A stretch of 35,223 nucleotides of DNA, taken from NCBI GenBank assembly GCA_017443295.1, contig JAFSNT010000103.1, positions 1 through 35,223 of the forward strand. Direction: 5' to 3'. The notes under the pieces were generated by a model. That model was not told the origin of the DNA. It saw only the letters and a list, made by a program, of their open reading frames with translations, and ran no database searches. Shown here in pieces: positions 16,129-24,432 of the stretch (position 1 is its first letter; the number at the start of each line of letters is the position of its first letter). The translations under genes and the position numbers were made by a program. Source of the DNA: Clostridia bacterium. Lineage in GTDB: Bacteria > Bacillota > Clostridia > Christensenellales > Aristaeellaceae.

Positions 16129-17103
16129 ATGAACGATCAGGAGCGGTTTTTTATCAAGGGCTTTACCTACGGCTACGACGGCAGGCGCGGCGTGTACCGC
16201 ACGGCGGAGGCCGCAAAATCCCGGGAAAGGCTGGCCGCACTGGGCGGGGATTGGGCCGCCCTGGCTTTCGCTGTGATGCAGGACAGCTTTTCGTCCACCC
16301 GCATCCGGCCCGATTACCGCTATACCGTCACGGACGGGGATATCGCCGCCGCCGTGAACCATCTGCATTTTTTGGGCCTCAAGGTATGCATGAAGCCCAT
16401 GGTCAACTGTGCCGACGGCGTTTGGCGCGCGCGCATTTCCTTTCCCGAACCGGAATGGGGCGATCAGGATTACTGGGCGGAATGGTTTTCCTCCTACACC
16501 GCTTTCCTGTGCCACTACGCGGAAATCGCGGAGGAAACCGGCTGTGAAATGTTCTGCGTGGGCTGCGAAATGTTAGGCACGGAGCATAAGGAAGCGCATT
16601 GGCGGAAGGCCGTCGAAGCCGTGCGGCAGGTGTATCACGGCCCCCTGGTGTACAATACCAATCACGGCAAGGAACAGAACGTTACCTGGTGGGACGCGGT
16701 GGATTATATCGGTACCTCGGCCTATTACCGCGTGGCGGATGCGCCGGGAGCCTCCATGGAGAGCATGCGGGCGGAATGGGTCAGGCACAAGGAGAAGCTT
16801 GCGGCCCTGTCCCGGGCGCTGAACAAGCAAATCATTTTTATGGAAATCGGGTGCCGAAGCGCAAAAGGCTGCGCCATGATGCCCTATGATTTTTCCCATC
16901 GGGAATTTCCCTTTGACGAGGACGAGCAGGCGAATTTTTACGAATCCTGCTTCCTTTCCATGTGGGATGAACCCTGGTTCGCCGGGTTCTTCTGGTGGGA
17001 CTGGCCCACGATTCTGCGGAAACGCGACCCCGATTTGGGCTTTTGTATCGCGGACAAGAAAGCGGAACAGATCGTAAAAACGTGGTACAAAAAGGAACGG
17101 TAA
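16129..17103 (+). CDS. GH113-like glycoside hydrolase (clan GH-A TIM barrel), probably intracellular
   Basis: A 324-residue protein resembling GH113 beta-mannanase-type TIM-barrel proteins. The sequence opens with FIKGFTYGYDGRRGVY. Candidate catalytic glutamates are E147 in VGCEM (strand 4, acid/base) and E239 in IIFMEIGCRS (strand 7, nucleophile), in the right order for clan GH-A. The late FFWWDWPT is typical of the barrel end. No signal peptide is present, so it would act on imported oligosaccharides. ATG 16129 is preferred because GGGGTG (16113-16118) serves as its SD; the in-frame GTG 16117 overlaps that SD. The substrate is not certain; beta-mannosides or xylosides are both possible. A heptad-repeat hairpin follows almost immediately after the stop. 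Confidence 0.8.
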   Translation: MNDQERFFIKGFTYGYDGRRGVYRTAEAAKSRERLAALGGDWAALAFAVMQDSFSSTRIRPDYRYTVTDGDIAAAVNHLHFLGLKVCMKPMVNCADGVWRARISFPEPEWGDQDYWAEWFSSYTAFLCHYAEIAEETGCEMFCVGCEMLGTEHKEAHWRKAVEAVRQVYHGPLVYNTNHGKEQNVTWWDAVDYIGTSAYYRVADAPGASMESMRAEWVRHKEKLAALSRALNKQIIFMEIGCRSAKGCAMMPYDFSHREFPFDEDEQANFYESCFLSMWDEPWFAGFFWWDWPTILRKRDPDLGFCIADKKAEQIVKTWYKKER

Positions 17104-17114
17104 TTGTTCAGAGC

Positions 17115-17202
17115 GTTGAGATAGATATAGTGAGTAAGCTCTCTTTACTGAATTTGCGGTATAAAGCGAAAGAATATCATAAATCTCAACTCCCAACTCT
17201 CC
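17115..17202. repeat. Heptad-repeat inverted element 3 (short, GTTGAGA / TCTCAAC arms)
   Basis: The left arm GTTGAGAT (17115-17122) pairs perfectly with ATCTCAAC (17183-17190) around a 60-base loop. The right arm continues as heptads TCTCAAC and TCCCAAC (17184-17197), then TCTCCGT, but the left arm has only one clear heptad, so the element looks eroded. The loop contains TTGCGG and ends in ATATCATAAATC, similar to element 1. It lies 12 bases after the glycosidase stop, between co-oriented genes, and lacks a T-run. Confidence 0.6.
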
Positions 17203-17242
17203 GTCCGTATACAAACAGCGTTTTAAAAGGAGGAACATAAGC

Positions 17243-18367
17243 ATGAGTATTGACCTCAGCAGCAATCCCTTCCATTTAGGCTTCGGCCTGATGCGCCTGC
17301 CCAAGAACGCGGACGGCAGCATCGACGTGCCGCAGGTGTGCGAAATGACCGACCGCTTTATCGCCGCGGGCGGCGCCTATTTTGATACCGCCTATGTATA
17401 CGACGGCGGCGAAAGCGAAAAGGCCTTCAAGGCGGCTGTTGCGGACCGCTACCCCCGGAGCGCCTACACCGTGGCCACCAAGGTGAACGTGATGGCCGCC
17501 GGTTGTACCGAAGCGGAAAGCGCCAAAAAGCAGATTTTTACCAGCTTGGAGCGCACGGGGGCGGGGTATATCGACTATTATCTGCTCCACGCCATTCAGC
17601 GGGGCAATTATCAGAAATACGAAGCCTACGGCATGTGGGATTATGTGAAGGAGCTGAAGAAAAAGGGCCTGATCCGGCATTGGGGCTTTTCCTTCCACGC
17701 CGACCCCGAATTGCTGGAGGAACTGCTCGCCGCCCATCCGGACGCGGAATTTGTGCAATTGCAAATCAATTATGCCGACTGGGAAAACCCCGGCGTGGCT
17801 TCCCGGCGAAATTATGAAATCTGCCAGGCCCACGGAAAGCCCGTCGTCATCATGGAACCGGTGAAGGGCGGCGTGCTGGCCGACCCCATTCCCGAAGTAA
17901 AGGAAGTGTTTGAACAGTCCGGCAAGGGCTGGAGCTGCGCCAGCTGGGCGTTGCGCTACGCCGCCGGGATCGGCAACCTGCTGGCCGTATTAAGCGGCAT
18001 GAGCGATCTATCCCAAATGGACGATAACCTGCGCACCATGCAGGGCTTTAAGCCCCTGAACGAAGAAGAACAGGCCGTGATCCAAAGGGCCCAGGAAGCG
18101 CTGAACAACGATAAATCCATCCCCTGCACCGCCTGCCATTACTGCACGGAGGGGTGCCCCATGGGCATTCCCATTCCCGAAATCTTCAACGTGGTGAACC
18201 GCAAGCGGGGCAGCGCCGCCTTCCGCACCGTGCGGGAATACAACATCGTCACCCAGGGCAAGGGCCGGGCGGGGGACTGCGTGGCCTGCGGCCAGTGCGA
18301 ATCGGTCTGCCCCCAGCATTTAGAAATTATTCGGCTTCTTCGGAAATGCAGAACGCTGGAACAATAA
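17243..18367 (+). CDS. Aldo/keto reductase with C-terminal [4Fe-4S] ferredoxin-like domain
   Basis: A 374-residue cytosolic oxidoreductase. The barrel part keeps the AKR pattern: LGFGLMRLP, the catalytic Asp and Tyr in YFDTAYVYDGGESE, the lysine in VATKVN, and the histidine in YYLLHAIQ. The C-terminal extension binds two clusters: C295-x2-C298-x2-C301-x3-C305-P and C346-x2-C349-x2-C352-x3-C356-P. This two-part layout is common in anaerobic Firmicutes, where the clusters may deliver electrons to the barrel; the natural substrate is not known. ATG 17243 follows AAAAGGAGGAAC, a strong SD. It follows the glycosidase on the same strand by 139 bases with heptad element 3 between them, so co-transcription is possible but not certain. 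Confidence 0.93.
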   Translation: MSIDLSSNPFHLGFGLMRLPKNADGSIDVPQVCEMTDRFIAAGGAYFDTAYVYDGGESEKAFKAAVADRYPRSAYTVATKVNVMAAGCTEAESAKKQIFTSLERTGAGYIDYYLLHAIQRGNYQKYEAYGMWDYVKELKKKGLIRHWGFSFHADPELLEELLAAHPDAEFVQLQINYADWENPGVASRRNYEICQAHGKPVVIMEPVKGGVLADPIPEVKEVFEQSGKGWSCASWALRYAAGIGNLLAVLSGMSDLSQMDDNLRTMQGFKPLNEEEQAVIQRAQEALNNDKSIPCTACHYCTEGCPMGIPIPEIFNVVNRKRGSAAFRTVREYNIVTQGKGRAGDCVACGQCESVCPQHLEIIRLLRKCRTLEQ

Positions 18368-18405
18368 TTTTTTTATGCCAATTTTCCCGCGTTTTCCGCA
18401 AAAAC

Positions 18406-18434
18406 TTGAAAAAACGCATCAAATCTGCTATATT
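18406..18434 (+). promoter_or_regulatory. Promoter of the large cyclic-di-GMP gene
   Basis: -35 TTGAAA (18406-18411), 17-base spacer, -10 TATATT (18429-18434). The predicted leader is about 100 bases. I looked for a GEMM-type cyclic-di-GMP riboswitch in it and saw none of its conserved blocks, only a small possible stem closed by GGCG/CGCC. Confidence 0.75.
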
Positions 18435-18542
18435 ATCTCCGCAGGAATACCCAAGAAGCATCAGATACTTGTTCCGTTCTGTGGCGATTATGGATGAAAT
18501 AACCGGAAATGACGCCATGTTTTCTACGCGGGAGGCTCAGGC

Positions 18543-21500
18543 ATGAACGACACAGAGAGATTCAGCTTTGATCAAAGGACGCAGGAAATCCTGGAGGGCC
18601 TGTCGATTCCGTTTGCCATTTACCAATATATCGACAAGCGGGTGGTGACGATCGCGCTTTCCCGGGGATTTTGCGATGAATTCGGCTTCAAAACGCTGGA
18701 GGACGCTTACCGCGTCATGGACGGCGATATGTACCGCGCCACCCATCCGGACGATAAGACCCGGGTGGCCGACGCCGCCTACCGTTTCGCGGCGTTCGAC
18801 GCGCCCTACGATATCGTTTACCGCACCCGCACTTTAAAAAGCCCGGATTATATCATCCTGCACGCCTACGGCAAGAGCATTTATCCCAAGCCGGGGATGC
18901 GCCTGTGCCTGACCTGGTACGCCAACGAGGGCGTGTGCGCGGTCGACCAGGGCGCCTACGAAAGCGTGCTGAACCAAACGCTGAACCGCTTTTTGAAGGA
19001 AGAAAGCCAGTACCGCGGCTCCTATTACGATTACATGACGGGCCTGCCGAACATGGCGTATTTCTACGAGCTGGCCGATGCGGGCCGCCAAAGGATGCGG
19101 GAGCGGAATACAGATTCGGCGGTTCTGTTCTTTGACCTGACGGGCCTCAAGCGCTTCAACCGCTGGCACGGCTTTGCCGAGGGCGACCGCCTGCTCCGCG
19201 CCGTGGCGGCGATTTTGGCCAGGCATTTCAGCAACGAAAGCTGCGCCCGCTTCGCCCAGGACCATTTCGCCGCCTTCGCCCCGGAAGCGGGCCTGAAGGA
19301 GCGCTTAGACGCGCTGATCGCGGACTGCGCCGAAGCGAACGACGGCAAAACCCTGCCCCTCCGCATCGGCGTTTATCCGGATCGGATCGAGGCGGTGGAA
19401 ATCGCCGTGGCCTGCGACCGCGCCCGGCTGGCCGCCAACGTGCGGAAAAACAACAAGGAATCCTACTATTCGTTCTTTGATATGGATATGCTGGCGGAGG
19501 AGAAAAACCGCCAGGAGATCATCGACAACCTGGACAGGGCCATCGAAGAGGGCTGGATCCAGGTGTATTACCAGCCCATCGTCCGTTCCGCCAACGGCAA
19601 GGTGTGCGACGTGGAGGCCCTGGCCCGCTGGAACGATCCCGTGCGGGGCCTGCTGATGCCAGGGGCGTTTATTCCGGTGCTGGAGGACGCCATGCTGATC
19701 CCCAAGCTGGATCTTTGCATCGTGCGGCAGGTGCTGCGGGATCTGAAAGCCGTGGAAGCGGCTGGCAGCCAGATGATCCCCGTTTCCATCAACTTTTCCC
19801 GGGCGGATTTTGACGCCTGCGACCTGGTGAAGGAAATCTGCGCCCTGGTGGACGCGGCGGGGGTGGATCGGAAGCTGATCCACATCGAGATCACGGAAAG
19901 CCTGCTGGGCAGCGATTTCGATTACATCAAGGAACAGATCGAACGCTTCCGCGCCCAGGGCTTCCAGGTGTGGATGGACGATTTCGGCAGCGGGTATTCC
20001 TCCCTGGACGTGCTGCAGAGCGTCAAGTTTGACCTGATCAAATTTGACATGGGCTTCATGCGGCGGCTCAACGAGGGGGACGAAGGCAAAATCATCCTGA
20101 CGGAAATGATGAAGATGGCCACCTCTTTGGGCGTGGACACCGTCTGCGAGGGCGTGGAAACGGAGGATCAGGTTCATTTCCTGCAGGAAATCGGCTGCGC
20201 CAAGCTGCAGGGCTACTATTTCATGAAGCCCGCCCTGCCGGAGCGCGTCATTGAAAAATACACGAAGGATATCCGGGACGGCATCGAGGATATGCGGCAG
20301 TCCGCCTATTACGACACCATGGGCCGGCTCAACCTCTACGACCTTTCCTTCCTGGCCAACAAGGACGACAGCGTGATCAGGAACACCTTCGACACCGTGC
20401 CCATGGGCATCATGGAGGTCAACAGCGAGGGCGACAAGCTGCGGTACGTGCGTACCAACCAATCCCTGCGGGATTTCATGAAACGCGCGTTCAAGCTGGA
20501 AATATCCGATCCGGAAAGGGAATACTCCATGCTGGTGGACGGCCACGGCTCCGATATCATGAAGGCCATCGCGCAGTGCCGCAGCAGCGACGACCGCGCC
20601 TTCATCGACGAAGAACTGGAAGACCGCTCCGTGGTGCATTCCTTCCTGCGCAGGATCGTGCATAATCCGGTGAACGGAAAGGATTCCTTCGCCTTCGCCG
20701 TGCTGTCCATTACGGAGCCGGATGAAAGCACCACCTATATGGACATCGCCAGGGCTTTGGCCGCGGACTATTACAGCATCTACGTGGTCGATCTGGACAC
20801 GGATCAGTTCATCGAGTACAGCTCCCCCGTGGGCGGCATGGAAATGGCCATCGAGCAGCACGGCGAAAACTTCTTCGACGTAAGAAGCCGCAGCGCCCAT
20901 GATATTTATAAAGAGGATCAAGAATCCTTTAACGCGGCGTGCACCAAAGAGAAGATCATTCAGGCGCTGGACGAACAGGGCGTGTTTTCCTTTACGTTCC
21001 GGGTGGTGGACGACGGCACGCCCAAATACGTGAATATGAAAATCAACCGCATGCAGTCCAGCGGAAACAGGATCATTATTGGCATCAGCATGATCGACGC
21101 GCAGATGAAGCAGCAGGAGGAAGAAAAGAAGCTGCGGCAGGAAAAAAAGTCCCTGGGCAGGATCGCCGCCCTGTCGCCGGACTATCTGGTGCTGTATATC
21201 ATTGATCCCACCACGGGGCAATATACGCAATACGACGCGTCGAAGGCGTATGAGAACGTCGGCCTGTCAAAGCAGGGGAATTTCTTTGCGGACGTTTTGC
21301 GCGATTCCCCCAAGGCCATCGCCCCGGAGGATCTGGAGCGGCATTTGCGGGTCCTCACCAAAGAAAACATGCTGGCGGAAATTCACAAGAACGGTTCCCT
21401 CATCCACAATTATCGCATGCTCATGGACGGGAAGCCCCTGCCGGTGAGCCTGCGGGCCACGCTGATCCAGGAAAGCGACGGGGAAAAGATCATTCTCGGC

Positions 21501-22901
21501 ATCACCAACGACGAAGAAGAATACCGGCGCAAGCTGGAGAACGCCTACAAAAAGGCGAGCAGCACCGCCACCATTTATACCCACGTGGCCCATGCCCTGG
21601 CCAGGGACTGCACAGACCTGTACTACGTGAATATGGAGAGCGACGAATTCATCGCCTTCCATACCGACGACGCGTGCGGCGTGCTGAACGAGGCCCGGCG
21701 GGGAAGCGACTTCTTTGAGACCGCCCACAGGGAAGCCAATATGTATATCCACCCGGACGATCTGGAAGAATATATGAAAACCATGAACCGGGACTTCCTC
21801 AGCGAAACCCTGCATCATAACAAGGTATACGAGCTGACCTTCCGCCGCATCGAGCGGGGCACGCCCTTCTATGTGCAGATGAAGATTTCCCGCATGGAGG
21901 ACGATGCTCGTTTCGTCGTCTTCGCCATTTCGGACGTGGACGAGCTGATGCGGCAGCGCCGGGCGGAAGAAAAGATTCAGGAGGAGCGCATCGTTTACGC
22001 CCGCCTCCACGCCCTCACAGGCAACTTTATTGTCGTTTACACGGTTGATCCAGAAACCAACCGCTACCGCGAGTTCAGCGCCACCGTGGATTATGAAAAG
22101 GGCTTCGCGCAGGCGAAGGAAGGCGAAAACTTCTTTGAAAAAGTCCGGGAAGTGGCCCGCGTCTACAATTACCCGGAGGATCTGAACCGCTTCCTCACAT
22201 CCTTCACCAAGGAAAACATTTTAGCGGAAATCGGGCGCAGCGGCATTTTTACCTTGGGCTACCGCTTCATGATGGAGGGCAAGCCCATCCACGTGCAGAT
22301 GAAGGCCGCCATCGTGGAGGAAAAAGAAGGCACCCGCCTCATCGTCGGCCTCAACAACATCGACGCCCAGGTACGGCAGGAGGAGGAGCTGGAAAAGCGC
22401 CTGGCCCAGGCCCAGTCCCAGGCCAATATCGACGCCCTGACCGGCGTGAAAAACCGGCATGCCTATTTGGTGACGGAAACGCAAATGGATCGCCAGATCG
22501 CCGAACACCGCCAGCCGCCCTTCGCCATCGTCATTTTCGACGTGAACGATCTGAAAAAGGTCAACGACAGCACCGGGCATCAGGCGGGCGACCAGTATCT
22601 GCGCGAAGCCTCCGGCATCATCTGCGAAATCTTCAAGCACAGCCCCGTTTTCCGCGTGGGCGGCGACGAGTTTGCCGTGATCAGCCAGGGAAGAGACTAT
22701 AAGATCCTGGATGAGCTGCTGCAAAAGGTGAGCGATCACAACGCGGTGGCTTCCCTCACCGGCGGGATCATCATTGCCTGCGGCATGGCGAAGCTGCATG
22801 ATGAAACCAGCGTGGCCCCCGTCTTCGAGCGCGCGGACAAGCAGATGTACAGAAACAAAAATCTCCTGAAAGAGGGAAAACGGGAAGACTTCACGGAATA
22901 A
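18543..22901 (+). CDS. Giant cytosolic cyclic-di-GMP protein: PAS, degenerate GGDEF, EAL, shared C-domain, four PAS-like modules, intact GGDEF
   Basis: 1452 residues, no membrane segment or signal peptide. Order: PAS-like domain (about 10-130), degenerate GGDEF (158-320; active site F-A-Q-D-H-F near 236), EAL (327-563, with E358-A-L, NFSRADF, EITES, DDFGSGYSS, KFD, EGVET), the domain also found at the end of the 9656-12586 protein (587-720), then four homologous modules starting near 733, 870, 1007 and 1148. A final GGDEF follows (from about 1293) with a perfect G1373-G-D-E-F site. The modules share NFF, an acidic PEDL-like segment, TKENILAEI, YR/FR plus GxPxxVxMK, and IIGIxNIDAQ. It is therefore potentially bifunctional, degrading and making cyclic-di-GMP. 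The ATG follows GGGAGG. It has its own promoter and is monocistronic. Confidence 0.93.
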   Translation: MNDTERFSFDQRTQEILEGLSIPFAIYQYIDKRVVTIALSRGFCDEFGFKTLEDAYRVMDGDMYRATHPDDKTRVADAAYRFAAFDAPYDIVYRTRTLKSPDYIILHAYGKSIYPKPGMRLCLTWYANEGVCAVDQGAYESVLNQTLNRFLKEESQYRGSYYDYMTGLPNMAYFYELADAGRQRMRERNTDSAVLFFDLTGLKRFNRWHGFAEGDRLLRAVAAILARHFSNESCARFAQDHFAAFAPEAGLKERLDALIADCAEANDGKTLPLRIGVYPDRIEAVEIAVACDRARLAANVRKNNKESYYSFFDMDMLAEEKNRQEIIDNLDRAIEEGWIQVYYQPIVRSANGKVCDVEALARWNDPVRGLLMPGAFIPVLEDAMLIPKLDLCIVRQVLRDLKAVEAAGSQMIPVSINFSRADFDACDLVKEICALVDAAGVDRKLIHIEITESLLGSDFDYIKEQIERFRAQGFQVWMDDFGSGYSSLDVLQSVKFDLIKFDMGFMRRLNEGDEGKIILTEMMKMATSLGVDTVCEGVETEDQVHFLQEIGCAKLQGYYFMKPALPERVIEKYTKDIRDGIEDMRQSAYYDTMGRLNLYDLSFLANKDDSVIRNTFDTVPMGIMEVNSEGDKLRYVRTNQSLRDFMKRAFKLEISDPEREYSMLVDGHGSDIMKAIAQCRSSDDRAFIDEELEDRSVVHSFLRRIVHNPVNGKDSFAFAVLSITEPDESTTYMDIARALAADYYSIYVVDLDTDQFIEYSSPVGGMEMAIEQHGENFFDVRSRSAHDIYKEDQESFNAACTKEKIIQALDEQGVFSFTFRVVDDGTPKYVNMKINRMQSSGNRIIIGISMIDAQMKQQEEEKKLRQEKKSLGRIAALSPDYLVLYIIDPTTGQYTQYDASKAYENVGLSKQGNFFADVLRDSPKAIAPEDLERHLRVLTKENMLAEIHKNGSLIHNYRMLMDGKPLPVSLRATLIQESDGEKIILGITNDEEEYRRKLENAYKKASSTATIYTHVAHALARDCTDLYYVNMESDEFIAFHTDDACGVLNEARRGSDFFETAHREANMYIHPDDLEEYMKTMNRDFLSETLHHNKVYELTFRRIERGTPFYVQMKISRMEDDARFVVFAISDVDELMRQRRAEEKIQEERIVYARLHALTGNFIVVYTVDPETNRYREFSATVDYEKGFAQAKEGENFFEKVREVARVYNYPEDLNRFLTSFTKENILAEIGRSGIFTLGYRFMMEGKPIHVQMKAAIVEEKEGTRLIVGLNNIDAQVRQEEELEKRLAQAQSQANIDALTGVKNRHAYLVTETQMDRQIAEHRQPPFAIVIFDVNDLKKVNDSTGHQAGDQYLREASGIICEIFKHSPVFRVGGDEFAVISQGRDYKILDELLQKVSDHNAVASLTGGIIIACGMAKLHDETSVAPVFERADKQMYRNKNLLKEGKREDFTE

Positions 22902-22918
22902 TTGTTTCCAAAAACATG

Positions 22919-22960
22919 AAACCCGCGGACGCGCAGGATCAAAAACCGCGCCGCGGGTTT
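22919..22960 (+). terminator. Terminator-like hairpin after the large cyclic-di-GMP gene
   Basis: AAACCCGCGG (22919-22928) pairs with CCGCGGGTTT (22951-22960), a perfect 10-base-pair GC-rich stem with further CGCG pairing inside the loop, 18 bases after the stop codon. The T-run is short (TTT, then TCTGTT), so efficiency is uncertain. The A-rich left end gives it some capacity on both strands. Confidence 0.65.
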
Positions 22961-23004
22961 CTGCGTCTGTTCAGTCGAGCAGTTCCAGATGGGGTCGAGG
23001 CAGG

Positions 23005-23140
23005 AGGTTGGAAGTAGGAGGTAGGAGGTTTCATCTTGTCTGACACTGAAAGCATGTTGTAAACAGTTCCTTTTTCGTACAGGCAATATAAAACTTCCTA
23101 CCTCCTACCTCCTACTTCCTACCTTTTTCTCAACATGCTT
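23005..23140. repeat. Heptad-repeat inverted element 2 (GTAGGAG / CTCCTAC arms)
   Basis: The left arm has heptads GTTGGAA, GTAGGAG and GTAGGAG (23007-23027). The right arm has four (TTCCTAC, CTCCTAC, CTCCTAC, TTCCTAC; 23095-23122), then five T. Bases 23010-23029 pair perfectly with 23100-23119; including one mismatch the stem is 25 base pairs (23005-23029 with 23100-23124). The 70-base loop ends in ATATAAAACTTCC. A second inverted repeat, AAGCATGTTG (23050-23059) with CAACATGCTT (23131-23140), crosses the right arm and would compete with the main stem. It lies between convergent genes. Confidence 0.85.
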
Positions 23141-23163
23141 AGTACAACAGTTATTGATTCGGT

Positions 23164-24363
23164 TTATTTGAGGAAGCTGGTCATCATATAGCCCACCGTG
23201 CCGTTATAGCGCACCTTGGTCCATTCGTCGCCGGGGATCAGCACGGTGACGGTGGCCCCGGAGGGCACCTTGGTATACACGTTTCCGGCGGTTTTCTTGG
23301 GGGAGGAACGCAGGTTCACGTAAGAATTGCCGTTCTTCACCGTTTTCATATAGGATACGCCGGACAGGGTCAGGTACTTGGTCATAAAGTACCCGATGTT
23401 GCCGGAGGCGCTGCCGTAGACCTTCGTCCAGGTTTCGCCCGCCTGGATCACCTGGAATTTCACGCCGTTGCCGTACTGGGCGATGATCTTGGCGGAGGTG
23501 GAGGGCTGGGCGCGCAGGTTCAGCTTCTGGCTGGCCTTGGGGTTTTTCACCACGGCGGTGCCGTGGGTGACGGGAGCTGGGCCGGGAATGGGATAAACGG
23601 GATCGACGGGGTAAACGGGGGAGGAAGTGGACAAATAAGTGGAATCCATATAGCCCGCCGCGCCGTTGATGTTGATTTTCCAGAAGGAACCGGCCAGGGG
23701 AGAGGAAAGCACCACGGAAACCTGGGTGCCCGGCGCGTATTGCCCCACGATGCTGGAGCCGTTATAGGAGGGGGCGGAGCGCAGGTTTACCTTGCCCCCG
23801 TTGGCGGAGCGAACGTAGGCCGTCTGGCCGCCGCCGTTGAGCCGCACATATTCCTTGCGGAAATACCCCGTCATGCCGCTGATCTGCACCTGATACCAGC
23901 CGTCCCCGGTGGCGGAAAGCAGGGTGAAGGTGGCGCCGTTGTAGAAGATGCCCAGCACCGGGGCGCTGTAGCTGGGGTAGGAGCGCAGGTTCAAAAACTG
24001 GGTGGGGATGGGGTTGCTGACCACGCCGGTGGTGCTGCCGCCGGAGCCGCCGTCCCCGCGTTTCAAAAAGTTCTTGCTCATGTAGCCGAACTGGCCGGTT
24101 TTGAGGACGTACACATGGTACCAATTGCCGCTTTCGCCCATGACGCCCACCCAGTTTCCGGCGGCCAGGGAGCCGAGCCACTGGTATTCCGTGCCCGGGC
24201 CGGAACGGAGGTTCAGGCTGTCCGTGCCCGAAACCAGGGCATAATCGTATATGCCCATGTTGGTGTAGTTCGCCGTCGGCTCCGCCTGGGCGGGCGCGGC
24301 TGCGCTCAGCGCGAGGCACAGGCATGCCGCCAGCAGCAGGATCTTGTTCAGGCAGCGTTTCAT
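23164..24363 (-). CDS. Secreted protein with five bacterial SH3 repeats
   Basis: A 399-residue exported protein. It starts with a clear signal peptide (MKRCLNKILLLAACLCLALS, cleavage probably at AQA). The rest is five SH3b-type repeats marked by SLNLRSGPG, FLNLRSYPS, VNLRSAPS, LNLRAQPS and VNLRSSPK, each followed about 40-50 residues on by a G-W/E-x-x-V ... G-Y-M/F motif. Linkers are Gly/Ser-rich (about residues 103-112) and Pro-rich (about 250-265). No catalytic domain is present. SH3b repeats usually bind peptidoglycan, so it may be a cell-wall-binding scaffold or sensor. ATG 24363 follows GGGAGGAAATTGCC. It lies 69 bases after hemW on the same strand and may be read from the same transcript or its own promoter. 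Confidence 0.93.
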   Translation of the reverse strand: MKRCLNKILLLAACLCLALSAAAPAQAEPTANYTNMGIYDYALVSGTDSLNLRSGPGTEYQWLGSLAAGNWVGVMGESGNWYHVYVLKTGQFGYMSKNFLKRGDGGSGGSTTGVVSNPIPTQFLNLRSYPSYSAPVLGIFYNGATFTLLSATGDGWYQVQISGMTGYFRKEYVRLNGGGQTAYVRSANGGKVNLRSAPSYNGSSIVGQYAPGTQVSVVLSSPLAGSFWKININGAAGYMDSTYLSTSSPVYPVDPVYPIPGPAPVTHGTAVVKNPKASQKLNLRAQPSTSAKIIAQYGNGVKFQVIQAGETWTKVYGSASGNIGYFMTKYLTLSGVSYMKTVKNGNSYVNLRSSPKKTAGNVYTKVPSGATVTVLIPGDEWTKVRYNGTVGYMMTSFLK

Positions 24364-24432
24364 GGCAATTTCCTCCCGAATGTTGGCTTCTGTATAGAAT
24401 ACGATCCACGGAAACGTTTTGTTCCCGAAAAA

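Noticed and set aside
15844-16515. A 223-codon minus-strand open frame crossing the hairpin island and the glycosidase gene
   Set aside because: Half of it is antisense to the GH113-like gene and the remainder runs through perfect hairpins, giving a low-complexity product without a recognisable domain.
18441-18542. Possible cyclic-di-GMP riboswitch in the leader of the large cyclic-di-GMP gene
   Set aside because: The conserved GEMM blocks are not present; only a small GGCG/CGCC stem is seen.
19305-21230. A 641-codon open frame on the minus strand inside the large cyclic-di-GMP gene
   Set aside because: It is opposite recognisable GGDEF and EAL motifs and has the His/Val-rich composition of an antisense frame. 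The same reasoning removes the other long antisense frames, such as 10451-11500, 8579-9541, 23563-24438 and 32526-33704.
5567-23140. Heptad elements as a CRISPR array
   Set aside because: The short repeats are contiguous without spacers, form inverted arms and are scattered kilobases apart; no cas gene is present.
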